Shown: positions 31,110 to 41,870 of the stretch, in pieces
How the letters are laid out: each line of letters opens with the position of its first letter
How positions within the stretch are numbered: position 1 is the stretch's first letter
Assembly (NCBI RefSeq): GCF_030867095.1
Contig: NC_081832.1
Span: 36,341,756 to 36,405,755, forward strand
Origin: Alligator mississippiensis
Lineage: Eukaryota > Chordata > Crocodylia > Alligatoridae
Direction: 5' to 3'
Length of the DNA stretch: 64,000 nucleotides
Notes under the pieces: model-generated
The model's database searches: none
What the model was told of the DNA's origin: nothing
The model's input: the letters and a program-made list of their open reading frames with translations, nothing else
Position numbers and translations under genes: made by a program

Positions 31110-32260
31110 CACTGCAAGTTTAATGTTGTGAAAAACCTTTGATTTAGTATCCCATGATGTCCTTGTGAGAAAAGTGGAGGATTGTGGAGGATCTGAAAGG
31201 CAGTCAGGTGAGTGAGAAACTGGCTGTAGGATAGGACTCAGAGAGTTGTAGTGAATGGATCTGTGTCATCCTGGCAAGAAGCGGGGAGCAGTGTCCTGCA
31301 GAGTTTGATGCTTGGTCCAGTACTTTTCAACATCTTTATTAACAATTTGGATGTGGGAGTGAAGAGCTCACTGGCCAAGTTCACAGATGACACCAAGTTA
31401 TGGGGAAGCGTGGTTACGCTCAAAGATAGGCAACAGATACAGGCAGACCTAGACAAGCTAGCAAGTTTCCGGATCAGAACCTGATGAAATTCAATGTCGA
31501 GTAATGTAAAGTGCTTCACCTTGGGATGAGCAACTACCAACATACCTACAGGCTTGGCAATATCAAACTGACTGACTAGCATCATGAATGAAAGGGACCT
31601 GGGGGTAATAATAGACCACAGTATGAGCTGGCAGTGCAATACTGTGGCCAGTAGGGCAAATTAATACTCTGGCATGCATCAATCAGTGCATCTCCAGCAA
31701 AACCAAGGAGGTGATTCTTCCACTCTACTCAGCCGTGAGACCGCAGCTGGAGTACTGTGTCCAGTTCTGGGCACCACACCTTAACAAGGACATGGACAAG
31801 CTTGAGAGAGTCCAAAGAAGAGCCATCCATATGATCAGAGTCTTGAAGGGCAAGCCATATGAGGAAAGGCTGAGGGAGCTGAGACTCTTCAGCCTGAGGA
31901 AAAGAAGACTAAGAAGGGACCTGGTAGCTGCTTACTGCTATACTAGAGGAGTACATCAAGAGCTTGGTGAGGAACTGTTCACCAGGGCACCCGAGGGGAA
32001 AACCAGGAGTAATGGCCACAAACTCCTGGAAGACCGATCAGGCTCAACATTAGGAAAAACTTCTTCACAGTCAGGGTGTCCAGACTGTGGAATAAGCTCC
32101 TTCCAGAGGTGGTGCAGTCACCTACCCTGGAAATCTTCAGGAGGAGACTAGACAGTCACCTTGCTGGGGTCACCTGACCCCCAGTTATCTTTCCTGCTTG
32201 GTACAAGGGGCTGGACCTGGTGATCTTCTGAGGTCCCTTCCAATCTTCCAATCTATGAAA
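31110..32260 (+). mobile_element. CR1 LINE 3' part, decayed
   Basis: RT-derived pieces appear in order: KTFDLVSHDVLVRKVED near 31130, GPVLFNIFINNLDVGVKSSLAKFTDDTK (31310-31400, the catalytic ADD changed to TDD), then the frame 31711-32151 with [21 protein letters not shown] and LRLFSLRKRRLRRDLVAAY. Small indels break the frame near 31495 and about 32037. The 3' end (ATCTATGAAA) is CR1-like. The element abuts a repeat (32261 onward) that matches part of 28600-29120. Confidence 0.9.
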
Positions 32261-33280
32261 GTCTTGGGACCCTTCCCCCTAACCCCTGACTTTTGCCACC
32301 GGAAGTCTCTCCTTTTGTCCCTAAAAGTACTCCTTTTGGCAAGGCGGTTTGCCATCAGAAACAGAAAAATACCAAATTATATTCTAAAAATCAAACATCT
32401 ATTACAACATTAATTTGATTTAAAAAAATATTTTTGTCCGGATTTGTTTGTGTAGTATACATAGAGGTGATTGTATAATACCTTGAAATGAAGTCTTACT
32501 CTTGCATATTGTGTGGGGAGAACATGGAATATATGTTTGTGGAGGGCTGTGGGTATGTGAGTATGTGGGGGAAGGTGTGGAGGTGGGTTTTTGTGGGAAT
32601 GGATAGGTATGGGGGGATATGCTGTTTGGGGGTGTGTGTATGGGTTTGGGGAGCATCTTGGGGTGTGTGGATATGTGGGCTGTGGGGGGCTGTGAATGTG
32701 TGGGGGGAGGGTGGTTGGGGAAGGTTCTGGCATGTGTGGAGGAGGAGGATGGCCGGGGTATGTGAGGAAGTGTGGTGTGTACATGGGGAGTGTGGGTGCC
32801 TACAACCCCTGTCATCAGCGGCAGCAGCAGCCCATAAGGCCTTGGGGTGCTCAGGGCCTGCAGCAAGTGAAGCCTCTACCAGCGCTCCTGCCGCCTCTCG
32901 CCCCTGGTCTGCCACCGCTGCCCTTCTCTTGCCACTTCCCTACGTTCCTTATCAACAGCATTGCTGCTTCTCCACTGGCACCTCCAGTACCATGCAGTTT
33001 GCAGCTGCATGGCCGGGTCTACAGAACGCAGCAGGATCCGGCCCAGCCTGGCTGGTACTGCACAGATCCAGCTGGGAATCGTGGGGCTGGGCCAGTCCAG
33101 CTCCTGCTGCATCCTGTAGTCCAGCAGTGCAGCCGGGAATCACTTGGTGCTGGAGTGGCTGGCAGATGCGGGGTGGGGGGAAGAGAAGTGCCAGACGGGA
33201 AAGTAGGGAAATGGCGTTGGCAGAGGGGTGAGTGGCAGCAAGCAGGAGTGCAGAGCCACACCAGTACCTCAGGGCCCAGA
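32261..33280 (+). repeat. hAT-like repeat with minisatellite, copy B (5' end lost)
   Basis: Homologous by eye to copy A from about 28600, including the GT/GG-rich minisatellite (32515-32800). The first part of the repeat is replaced by the CR1. 32800-33280 is G/C-rich with GCAGCAGCAGCC. Long frames on both strands are low-complexity artefacts. Confidence 0.55.
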
Positions 33281-33315
33281 CCAGTGGGGGCCCAGGGGAG
33301 GGTGGGAGGAGATTT

Positions 33316-33575
33316 CTTCGGTTTATAGATTTCATAGACATTAGGGCTGGAAGAGACCTTTCAAGATCATCAGGTCTAGCTCCCTGCCCAAGAAGCAGGA
33401 AGTCAGCTGGAGTCAAACGATCCCAACAAGATGGGCATCCGAGTGTTTCTTAAAAGTGTCCGGAGTAGGTGCTTGCACCAATTCTGGGGGGAGTCTATTC
33501 CAGGCCCTGGGGACTCGGAGAGTAAGAAAAGTTTTCCTTATGTCCAGCCTAAAACGGTTTTCCAGGAGTTTGACA
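33316..33575 (-). mobile_element. CR1 LINE 3' end (minus)
   Basis: The complement of a CR1 3' UTR and C-terminus: it starts with the complemented 3' terminal repeat (TTCATAGACATTAGGGCTGG) and continues into sequence equivalent to the FRLDIRKTFLTL-type segment. It is 5'-truncated after about 260 bp. Confidence 0.75.
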
Positions 33576-33929
33576 GGAGCACAGAACATGGGCTGGCAGG
33601 GGCTTTATAGAGCTGGGCCGGGCCGGGCTGCACCAGCAGGAAGAGGGGCAGAGCCAGCCTGGGCCCCGCACTTCTGTCCACCTGCCCTAGGCCCCTGCCA
33701 GCCCTGGCCCCAGGTCACCAGCACAGACCCCCACACTCCTGCACAGCTGTCACTGAGCTCCCATCTGCTGCCACTTGCCCTCCTGCCTGCCACCTCTGTT
33801 ACCACCATTTTCCTGCTTTCCTGCCTGCTGCTGCTGTTCTCCCCCCCCCCACCTGCTGGCCACTCTGGCACCACTTGGTTATCTTATCCTTCAGCTTGTC
33901 CCCTTCCTTATCCAAAAAATCCTTTCAGC

Positions 33930-34079
33930 TGTCTGATTGAAGCTTATATTTTTGTTCTCTCAAACTCTCTTCATATGACTTGCCTTCCAAATCTTCTGTT
34001 GTTTTTATCCCCCACCTTTAGACCCTCTCTAACTTCTCCACATCCATTTTAAACTGAAAAGCCCAGAACTGCACGTAAT
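33930..34079 (-). mobile_element. CR1 relic (minus)
   Basis: Reads on the minus strand as a decayed CR1 segment (VQFWAFQFKMDVEKLERV-like, then GKSYEESL). It lies directly next to the younger CR1 end at 34081. 33576-33929 between the CR1 fragments is C-rich and unassigned. Confidence 0.55.
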
Positions 34080-34080
34080 A

Positions 34081-34575
34081 ATAAATTCATAGATGTTAGG
34101 GTCGGAAGGGACCTCAATAGATCATCGAGTCCGACCCCCTGCATAGGCAAGAAAGAGTGCTGGGTCTAGATGACCCCAGCTAGATGGTTATCTAACCTCC
34201 TCTTGAAGACCCCCAGGGTAGGGGAGAGCACCATCTCCCTTGAGAGCCCATTCCAGACCTTGGCCACTCGAACTGTGAAGAAGTTCCTCCTAATGTCCAA
34301 TCTAAATCTGCTCTCTGCTATCTTGTGGCCATTATTTCTTGTAACCCCTGGGGGCGCCTTGATGAATAAAACCTCACCAATTCCCTTCTGTGCCCCCGTG
34401 ATGAACTTATAGGCAGCCACAAGGTCACCTCTCAACCTTCTCTTGCGGAGGCTGAAAAGGTCCAGTTTCTCTAGTCTCTCGTTGTAGGGCTTGGTCTGCA
34501 GGCCCTTAACCATACGAGTGGCCCTTCTCTGGACCCTCTCCAAGTTATCCGCATCCCTCTTGAATTGCGGCGCCC
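34081..34575 (-). mobile_element. CR1 LINE 3' end (minus), well preserved
   Basis: A 5'-truncated CR1. The 3' terminus (complement TTCATAGATGTTAGGGTCGG) is at 34081-34110, and the frame 34166-34543 encodes the last 125 residues of ORF2 without interruption (ERVQRRATRMVKGL through FKRRLDNHLAGVI). It is closely similar to the C-terminus of the copy at 37250-39883, so both belong to one young subfamily. Confidence 0.9.
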
Positions 34576-34661
34576 AGAGATCTTTGATGCTCCACCTTTT
34601 GGCCCGATGGGCCAGATGAGTAGCACTGGGCTAGTTGGTGGGCTGGACTGAACCTCATGCT

Positions 34662-34880
34662 GGGATTGGCCCTGGGATCCTGGTGCCACCCTCTCCTGTC
34701 AGGATTGGGTCCCAGGACCTGGTACTGCCCCATCCCACCAGGATTGGGCTTGGAGGCCTGGTGCCACCCCTTGGCCCCCAACCAGGATTGAGCCCTGGGG
34801 CCCAGTGCTGCCCTCACATGTCAGGATTGGGTCCTGGGGTTCAGTGCTGCCCCCACCTGGCCCTGTGCTAGGATCAGGTG
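34662..34880. repeat. Minisatellite, about 40-47-bp units
   Basis: Five imperfect tandem units, each starting GGATTGGG/GCCCTGG and continuing CCTGGTGCTGCCCCACC-like sequence, lie within a hAT-like repeat. That repeat ends GGTTAAACATCCCTG at 35064, followed by TTTAGGTC. Confidence 0.65.
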
Positions 34881-35084
34881 CCCAATCCAAAATGCAGGGC
34901 CCAGAGCTTCCTATAGATATGGAAATTTGGCATCGGGGAAGCAGTACCACTGCCCCCCCTTCCCCCCCCACCAAATTTCTGGACTTGGAGGGGAGCCCTG
35001 TTGACTGGATGATATGGTGCTATGGGCTGGATCTGGTATGCAGGCCTGGGGTTAAACATCCCTGTTTAGGTCAGTAGGAGCCTA

Positions 35085-35360
35085 CCTTTTGTCAGGAGTG
35101 CCACAAATAAACCCCACACCTCCCCCAAGTGACAATGTAATCCCCTTCTGCTTGCTTTTTTATCTGTTCTCTGGGATGCCTGAACAATCTGCTCTGCTGT
35201 CTATTTCCTGCCTTGTATTCCTTGTTTGATCTGCTGCTCTACTTTCAGCTCCCTTCCCTAATCTGCCACTCTGCCATCTGAATCCTCTCCCCAATGAGCT
35301 GTGCCACACAAGGCTACCTATGCCTCTTGTGGCAGTCCTGCCACAGGTTGGCCACCCCTG
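35085..35360. mobile_element. hAT-like fragment with GGTTGGCCACCCCTG end
   Basis: The right terminus GGTTGGCCACCCCTG (complement CAGGGGTGGCCAACC) is followed by CTCTAGGC, a hAT-type target site. The left terminus was not found. Confidence 0.5.
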
Positions 35361-36526
35361 CTCTAGGCAAGGCCTAAGCAGTGCTGATTAGTGTCTCTAG
35401 TGGGTTATGGAATAGAGAAAATCCCACACAATTTACTGATTCGTTTTGATGCACTGGCTGGGGGAGTAGTTAACTGATTGCACGATTTCACAATGATTAC
35501 ACACTTAATTTATACAACACAATTTTATTTTAAAACTCTTTGCTACGTATATAACACTGCTTAGCTTTAAGAAACACCACAAACATTAAAAACACAATAA
35601 TTACATATATCAGAAACAATGCTCCGAATGCACTTCCTTCCCAAACAATACTATAAGAATTAGTGTTACACAAACAACTACAATTACAACTAAAAGTTAA
35701 ATTTGAATCAATACTATTATTTTTCATATTATACTTACAGTCCTAGAATTCTGAGAAGCCAAATACCAAAATACGGTTTCATTCCTCAGTAGTACGATTC
35801 AGAGGGTTGGCCTCAGTAGTACAGTTCAATGGAATGGGCTCACCTCAGCAATACAATTCAATAGGCTGGCCTCAGCAGTGATAGGACTAAGTCCCCTTCC
35901 TTCAGTCCCTTTTAGGTGTTCCGCGGCTTCAGCATGAACTAAGAGATTCGTGTTCACGGAGAGGTTGGTTCAGGTGATCAGTCTGACCCAGGCTACACTT
36001 GTGATTCTTCCTTCGTTGTTCTACAAGTATAGTCACCTCCAAATTGGGACAGTAAGTTACAGTTTTTATTGAGTGAGCTGCTGTCAGTGGGCTCCTCCTA
36101 CTCAACCTGTCATTACCCCCAATTTGGGCTCGGATCTTACTCAACAGTTTCTTTTGCCTTTGTTGAGCATTTTAAATTACCTTTGGGAAACTTCCATATC
36201 ACTGCAAATGCCCTTTTCTTACCAATCTGGTCAAAAGGCCTTAGGGTTTGATCTCTCTGAATTCAGGATATTTGCTCTCTTTGTAAAAGACTTCTAAAGA
36301 TAAAATTTAAATTAAGACTTTAAGCAAAGTCAGGACCTTTTGCACGTAGTCCCAAAACAATGACTTAGATAAGGAGATAAATCTTATCTTCTTGCTGAAA
36401 CTGGCTAATGGGCAACCTTTACAAACATTCAAACTATTTCATTCAATATGGCAATTAGGGTAGCAGTATTGTCTCCTATGTCTTAGGTGGGAGCCCTATT
36501 ACTGAGTCAAGTCAGACAGGATGACC
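35361..36526. other. A/T-rich unassigned block with small ORF and 27-bp repeat
   Basis: Composition differs from neighbouring repeats. It contains a small minus-strand ORF (35530-35727) and three to four tandem CCTCAGTAGTACAATTCAAT-like units of about 27 bp (35787-35890). No homology to other repeats in the window was noticed. Confidence 0.5.
35530..35727 (-). CDS. Candidate 65-residue single-pass membrane protein (unassigned)
   Basis: I do not recognise this protein. The N-terminal 30 residues contain an NLT glycosylation sequon and a Cys cluster (CNCSCLC). Residues about 32-53 form a strongly hydrophobic segment (AFGALFLIYVIIVFLMFVVF), followed by a short basic tail (LKAKQCYIRSKEF). This is the layout of a small type I membrane protein or the end of a viral glycoprotein. 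On the minus strand a splice-donor-like GGACTGTAAGT lies 10-20 bp before the ATG and an AATAAA-type signal falls just after the stop. It could be chance in A/T-rich DNA or a remnant of an unknown mobile element. Confidence 0.25.
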   Translation of the reverse strand: MKNNSIDSNLTFSCNCSCLCNTNSYSIVWEGSAFGALFLIYVIIVFLMFVVFLKAKQCYIRSKEF

Positions 36527-37249
36527 TGACAGTGCACCCCACCAGGTGGTAAGAATCACACACCAGGGTGAAGGCTGGGTGAGTAGCCCACCATGGCTGG
36601 GATAAATTCAGCAGTGGGGCATAGGCGTTTTGTCTTCAGGCACCAGAAGACTTGCATGAGGCAACCAAGACTCAGAAGGGAGGAGTGCAAGGAGCTGGAC
36701 TCGTGACTCTGCAGCACACCGGGACTACAAGATGCTGGATGGTGGAGGATCAGCAACAGGACTAGGTACTTACCTGGAAACAGCACTGTTTCTGGTGAGT
36801 CGAGGGAAGAGCCGTAGCTCTTTGAAGTGGCTCAGTGGGAAGCCAGGAGAGAAGTAGAGGTCCCTGAGGCTGGAGGCGGTTAAAAGAACTAGACTACGCC
36901 CTTACTCGGCGGGATAAAACACCAACCTCGAGCGTGGCGGCACAGACAGCGAGGGAGCAGCTGGGGCCGCTTCCAGCACAAGGCATAAGCGGCAGACATG
37001 GAGAGCGCGCCACACTAATGAGGCAACTAGCACCCAGGACTGTAATGATTATAATGCATCTTTGAGGCATCTGGTGCCAGTTCCCTTATCAGCCTGGGCT
37101 TCCCTTGCTAGTGAAGTAACTAGGCAAGGCTCTTGCTGTTCACTAAATCTCCTGCTAGGCAATAAAGCTAAAGTGTGAGAAATCACTACCTGGGTGACTT
37201 CACTAACTCTGTGCGGGGCAGTATCGCTGAATCCCTCTTGTTATCTTTC
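36527..37249 (+). other. LTR-like sequence, uncertain
   Basis: Has a TG start (TGACAGTGCACCCC), a GGATAAAAC TATA-like box near 36911 and an AATAAA signal at 37162-37167, the order expected for a plus-strand LTR, ending near a CA at 37249. No target duplication, primer binding site or second LTR was found, so the call is tentative. A CR1 directly abuts it. Confidence 0.3.
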
Positions 37250-39883
37250 AGTCTATCTTTCAATCAAGACGGAATCGAAGGATGAGGAAGTAGAAGGATT
37301 GTGGGTTAGATTACATGGGGGGCAAGGAGAAAGGGATTTGGTGGTAGGGGTCTGCTACAGACCCCCACACCAAGGGGAAGAACTAGATTTGGGGCTCCTG
37401 AGGCAGCTCTCGGAGACCATAAAAGCTAAGGAGGCGGTAGTCATGGGGGACCTAAACTACCCAGACATCTGCTGGGGGATGCAGATGGCAAAGTCCCATC
37501 GTTCACGCAGGTTTCTAACCTGTGTACAGGACCTCCACCTGACACAGGAGGTACACGGTCCCACTAGGGGGAATGCCTTACTGGATCTGGTATTGGCAAC
37601 GGGGGATGACATGGTAGGGGACCTGCAGATCGGTGGTCATCTGGGGGACAGTGATCACCAAATAATAGAATTCTTCATAAGATGTCTAGTGGGTAAGGTA
37701 ACTAGTAGGGTGAAAGTGCTAGACTTTAGGAAAGCTGATTTCAGTGAACTCAGGCGATTAGTCAAGGACGCACTGCAGAGTAAGAGTTTTGAAGTGATGG
37801 GAGCCCAAGAAGGGTGGCTGTGCCTTAAGGAAATGATCCTTCAGGCACAAAGGGAGACAATCCCGATGCAAGGAAAAAGAGGGAAAGGGGCCAGGAGGCT
37901 TCCTTGGCTGACCAGAGAAATCCAGGGCAGCCTACAGGCCAAAAGGGTGACACACAGGAAGTGGAAACAGGGAGAGATCACCAAAGAGGAGGATACCTCC
38001 TCTGCTCGCGCTTGTAGGGAGGCAGTTAGATGGGCCAAAGCTACCATGGAACTGAGGATGGCATTCCAAGTAAAGGACATCAAGAAATTGTTTTTTAGAT
38101 ATATAGGGAGTAAAAGGAAGGCCCAGGGAGGAATAGGACCACTGCTAAATGGGCAGAAGCAATTGGTGACAGACAGAGGGGACAAGGCTGAACTCCTCAA
38201 CGAGTTCTTTGCCTCAGTGTTCCTAAGTGAGGGGCAGGACAAGGCTCTCACTTAGATTGTAGAGAGGCAGCAGCATGGCACCAGACTACCATGCATAGAC
38301 CCTGAGATGGTGCAGAGTCGCTTGGAAGAACTGGATGCCTTTAAGTCGGCAGGCCCGGATGAGCTCCATCCGAGGATACTGAAGGCACTGGCCGACATCA
38401 TTGCACAGCCACTGGCGGGAATATTTGAACGCTTGTGGCGCATGGGCCAAGTCCCGGAGGAGTGGAAAGGGCCAATGTGGTCCCCATTTTCAAGAAGGGG
38501 AGGAAGGAAGACCTGGGCAACTATAGGCCAGTCAGTCTCACCTCCATCCTTGGCAAAGTCTTTGAAAACATTATCAAGGCTCACATTTGTGAGAGCCTGG
38601 CAGGACAGATTATGCTGAGGGGAAACCAGCATGGGTTCGTAGCAGGCAGATCGTGCCTGACTAATCTAGTCTCTTTTTATGACCAGGTTACGAAACGCCT
38701 GGACACAGGAGTAGGGGTGGACGTCATATACTTAGACTTCAGGAAGGCCTTCGATACGGTATCCCACCCCATACTGGTGAACAAGTTAAGAGGCTGTGAC
38801 TTGGATGACTACACAGTCCGGTGGGTGGCGAATTGGCTAGAGGGTCGCACCCAGAGAGTCATGGTGGATGGGTTGGTTTCGACCTGGAAGGGTGTGGGCA
38901 ATGGGGTCCCACAGGGCTCGGTCCTTGGACCGATACTCTTTAATGTCTTCATCAGCGACTTGGACGAGGGAGTGAAGTGTACTCTGTCCAAGTTTGCGGA
39001 TGACACAAAGCTATGGGGAAAAGTGGACATGCCGGAGGGCAGGGAACAGCTGCAAGCAGACCTGGACAGGTTAGACAAGTGGGCAGAAAACAACAGAATG
39101 CAGTTCAACAAGGAGAAATGCAAAGTGCTGCACCTAGGGAGGAAAAATGTCCAGCACACCTACTGCCTAGGAAATGACCAGCTGGGTGGCACGGAAGTGG
39201 AAAGGGATCTTGGAGTCCTAGTGGACTCCAAGATGAACATGAGTCGGCAGTGTGACGAAGCCATCAGAAAAGCTAATGGCACTTTATCATGCATCAGCAG
39301 ATGCATGACGAATAGATCCAAGGAGGTGATACTTCCCCTCTATCGGGCACTGGTCAGACCGCAGTTGGAGTACTGCGTGCAATTCAGGGCACTGCACTTC
39401 AAGAGGGATGCGGATAACCTGGAGAGGGTCCAGAGAAGGGCCACTCGTATGGTTAAGGGCCTGCAAACCAAGCCCTACGAGGAGAGACTAGAGAACCTGG
39501 ACCTTTTCAGCCTCTGCAAGAAAAGGTTGAGAGGTGACCTTGTGGCTGCCTATAAGTTCATCACGGGGGCACACAAGGGAATTGGTGAGTATTTATTCAC
39601 CATGGCGCCCCCAGGGGTTACAAGAAATAATGGCCACAAGCTAGCAGAGAGCAGATTTAGACTGGACATTAGGAAGAACTTCTTCACAGTTCGAGTGGCC
39701 AAGGTCTGCAATGGGCTCCCAAGGGAGGTGGTGCTCTCCCCTATCCTGGGGGTCTTCAAGAGGAGGTTAGATAAGCATCTAGCTGGGGTCATGTGAACCC
39801 AGCACTCTTTCCTGCCTATGCAGGGGGTCGGACTCGATGATCTATTGAGGTCCCTTCCGACCCTAACATCTATGAATCTAAGT
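37250..39883 (+). mobile_element. CR1 LINE, best-preserved copy (5'-truncated)
   Basis: This 2.6-kb element has most of ORF2 and a 3' end with TCTATGAATCT. It is truncated inside the endonuclease domain. The very similar C-terminal copy at 34081-34575 and its small number of lesions suggest a recent subfamily. It sits immediately upstream of an older CR1 (39925-41075) in the same orientation. Confidence 0.93.
37251..39796 (+). pseudogene. CR1 ORF2 (endonuclease + RT), one stop and one frameshift
   Basis: The protein would nick the target DNA and reverse transcribe the element RNA. The apurinic-type endonuclease region shows VVGVCYRPP, VVMGDLNYPDICW and HLGDSDHQIIEF, with the catalytic Asp/Asn and SDH positions intact. 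The RT region shows GNYRPVSL, DVIYLDFRKAFDTVSH, GVPQGSVLGPILFN and FADDTKLWG, so both palm aspartates remain. An in-frame TAG at 38253-38255 ends the first part. Near 38466 the frame shifts by one nucleotide in an A-run, and the second part then runs open from 38435 to 39796. The N-terminal endonuclease residues and ORF1 are missing. Confidence 0.92.
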
Positions 39884-39924
39884 CGTGGCAGGAGAGTGCA
39901 GAGGACAACAGAATTAGCAACCAA

Positions 39925-41075
39925 ACCCACTCTCAATGTTATATACTTGGATTTCAAAAAGGCCTTTGACTTGGTCTCCCATTATGTCCGTATGGTAAAG
40001 TTGGGGAGCTGAGGCCTCAACAACTTAATGGTCTGGTGGCTATAAAACTGGCTCTGAGGCAGGACCCAGAGAGTATTAATAGATGGAACTGAGTCAACAT
40101 GCATCGCATGGTGACCAGTGGCATGCTTCTGGGTTCAGTACTCGGACCAGTGCTTTTCAACATATTAATTATTTGGATTTGGGTGTTAAAAGCGTACTGG
40201 CAAAGTTTGCAGATGACACCAAATTATAGGGGAGTGCGGTCATGCTGGAGGATAGGCTGAGGATACAGGCTGACTTGGAAAGGCTTGCAAGGTAGGTGGA
40301 TCAAAATCTGATGACGTTTAACACCGAGAAATGTAAAGTGCTCCATTTGGGAAAAAATAATCCACAACACACAGGCTTGGTGGTGCTACACTTGCTAGCA
40401 CCACATCTGAAAGAGACCCCGGGGGGCATGATAGACCAGAGAATGAACATGAGCCATCAATGCGATTCTGTAGCCAGCAAAGCAGATAATACACTGGCAT
40501 GCATCTACTGGTAACATCCTTAGCCTTGCTTGGGATGCAGTCTCCTGCTCTACTGCAGCTGGAGTACTGTGTCTGGTTCTGGGTGCTGCACTTCAAGAAG
40601 GGTGTATAGAAGCTTGAGAGAGTCCAAAGGAGGGCTGTGCATTTGATTAGAGGTCTGGAGAGCAGGCCATATGAGGAGAGGCTGAAAGACATGGGACTGT
40701 TCAGCCTGGAGAAGAGAAGACTTAAAGGGGACTTGGTGGCAGCCTACAGGTATATGAGGGGTGCACATCAGGGCCTGGGGGAGCATCTGTTCAGCAGGGC
40801 ACCCCAGGGGAAGACTAGGAATAACAGTCATAAATTACTAGAGGATCACTTTAAATTGGACTGTAAAGAAGTTTTTCCTTATGTCTAAGTGTCCAGAGTC
40901 TGGAACAGAATTCCCCAGAGGTGGTACAATCACCTATTCTGGAAATTTTCAAATTGCGTCTGTACACTCACCTTGCTGGGGTCATGCAACCCGAGCAGTT
41001 TTTCCTGCCCAAGCGAAGGGGGGCTGGACCTGATGATCTCATGAGGTCCCTTCCAGCCCCTATCATCTATCAAGC
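39925..41075 (+). mobile_element. Older CR1 LINE 3' part
   Basis: RT-derived pieces: VIYLDFKKAFDLVSHYVRMVKL near 39940, SVLGPVLFN near 40140, AKFADDTKL near 40205 (followed by a stop), HLGKNNPQHTG, and EERLKDMGLFSLEKRRLKGDLVAAYRYMRG near 40670-40760. Multiple stops and frame changes are present. The 3' end near 41060-41075 has CATCTATCAAG. Confidence 0.88.
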
Positions 41076-41589
41076 CCTCCTCTTCTATTCTTTTTCTCCT
41101 GCTTACTCTTCATTTCTAGGTACTGTTGATTGGTTTTCCTGTAGCTGTCATACTGTCCATGTTCTGCCCTGTTAGCCTAATCCTTTGTTTCTTTAAACAC
41201 GTCGTGTGTACGCAGTTTAATTTGCTTGTTTGCCAGTACCATAAATTGGTCATTCCCGGTCTCCTAATTTAGTTATTCGACCAAAACCAGGGATTGTTCA
41301 CCAGGTTACAGCTAGACATTGTGACTTAATGCTTATTTTTGCATGTTCCTATCTTATTAAGGGTTTTCAGGGAACATTGTGGTTGTTTTTGGGGCTGCAT
41401 GTTTTAATTTCCCAGGATGTATGTGCCTGCCTGTATGCTGACTTTGGACTCTTAGATGCTAAAATGTGAAAGCATGAAACTTCACCACAAACAAACTTTA
41501 GAAACCAGTTAACCCTTGCTGTTTCCCTGGACCATCATTCTAACGCAAGCCAACTTCTAAAAGCAGATTTCTAAATATCATTCTCTAGC
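41076..41589. other. Unassigned intron sequence
   Basis: No exon or element was recognised. Confidence 0.5.
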
Positions 41590-41870
41590 CATCACTCCCC
41601 TGCTGCTAAATTTCCAGACCTGTAGGGAACCCCATCAGCTGGATAATATGTCCCTGTACAGCAGGTTATGCCAGCGTACAGTCAAACTAGCACATGGAGC
41701 TGCTTCGTGGTTAGATCTGGGTGTGGGAGATCAAGCTGTACATAGGGTTTTACCAGTGTGTGATCAGATCCGGTGCATAGGGTTGGGGTGGCATATTAGA
41801 TTGCACCTGTAGAACAACCCCTTGCCACTTATCTGACCTGCAGAGCCAGAAGGTTGGGCATTACTGGTTT
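41590..41870. mobile_element. hAT-like relic
   Basis: Contains AAATTTCCAGACCTGTAGGGAACCCC, related to 34970-35000, repeated GCACATAGGG / GTACATAGGG segments, and ends AGGTTGGGCATTACTGG, a decayed form of the GGTTGGGCANNCCTG hAT terminus. The left end is not clear. Confidence 0.4.

Noticed and set aside
32488..33416. 247-codon and overlapping frames
   Set aside because: Start in the minisatellite and continue through G/C-rich repeat sequence. No domain and no conservation signal.
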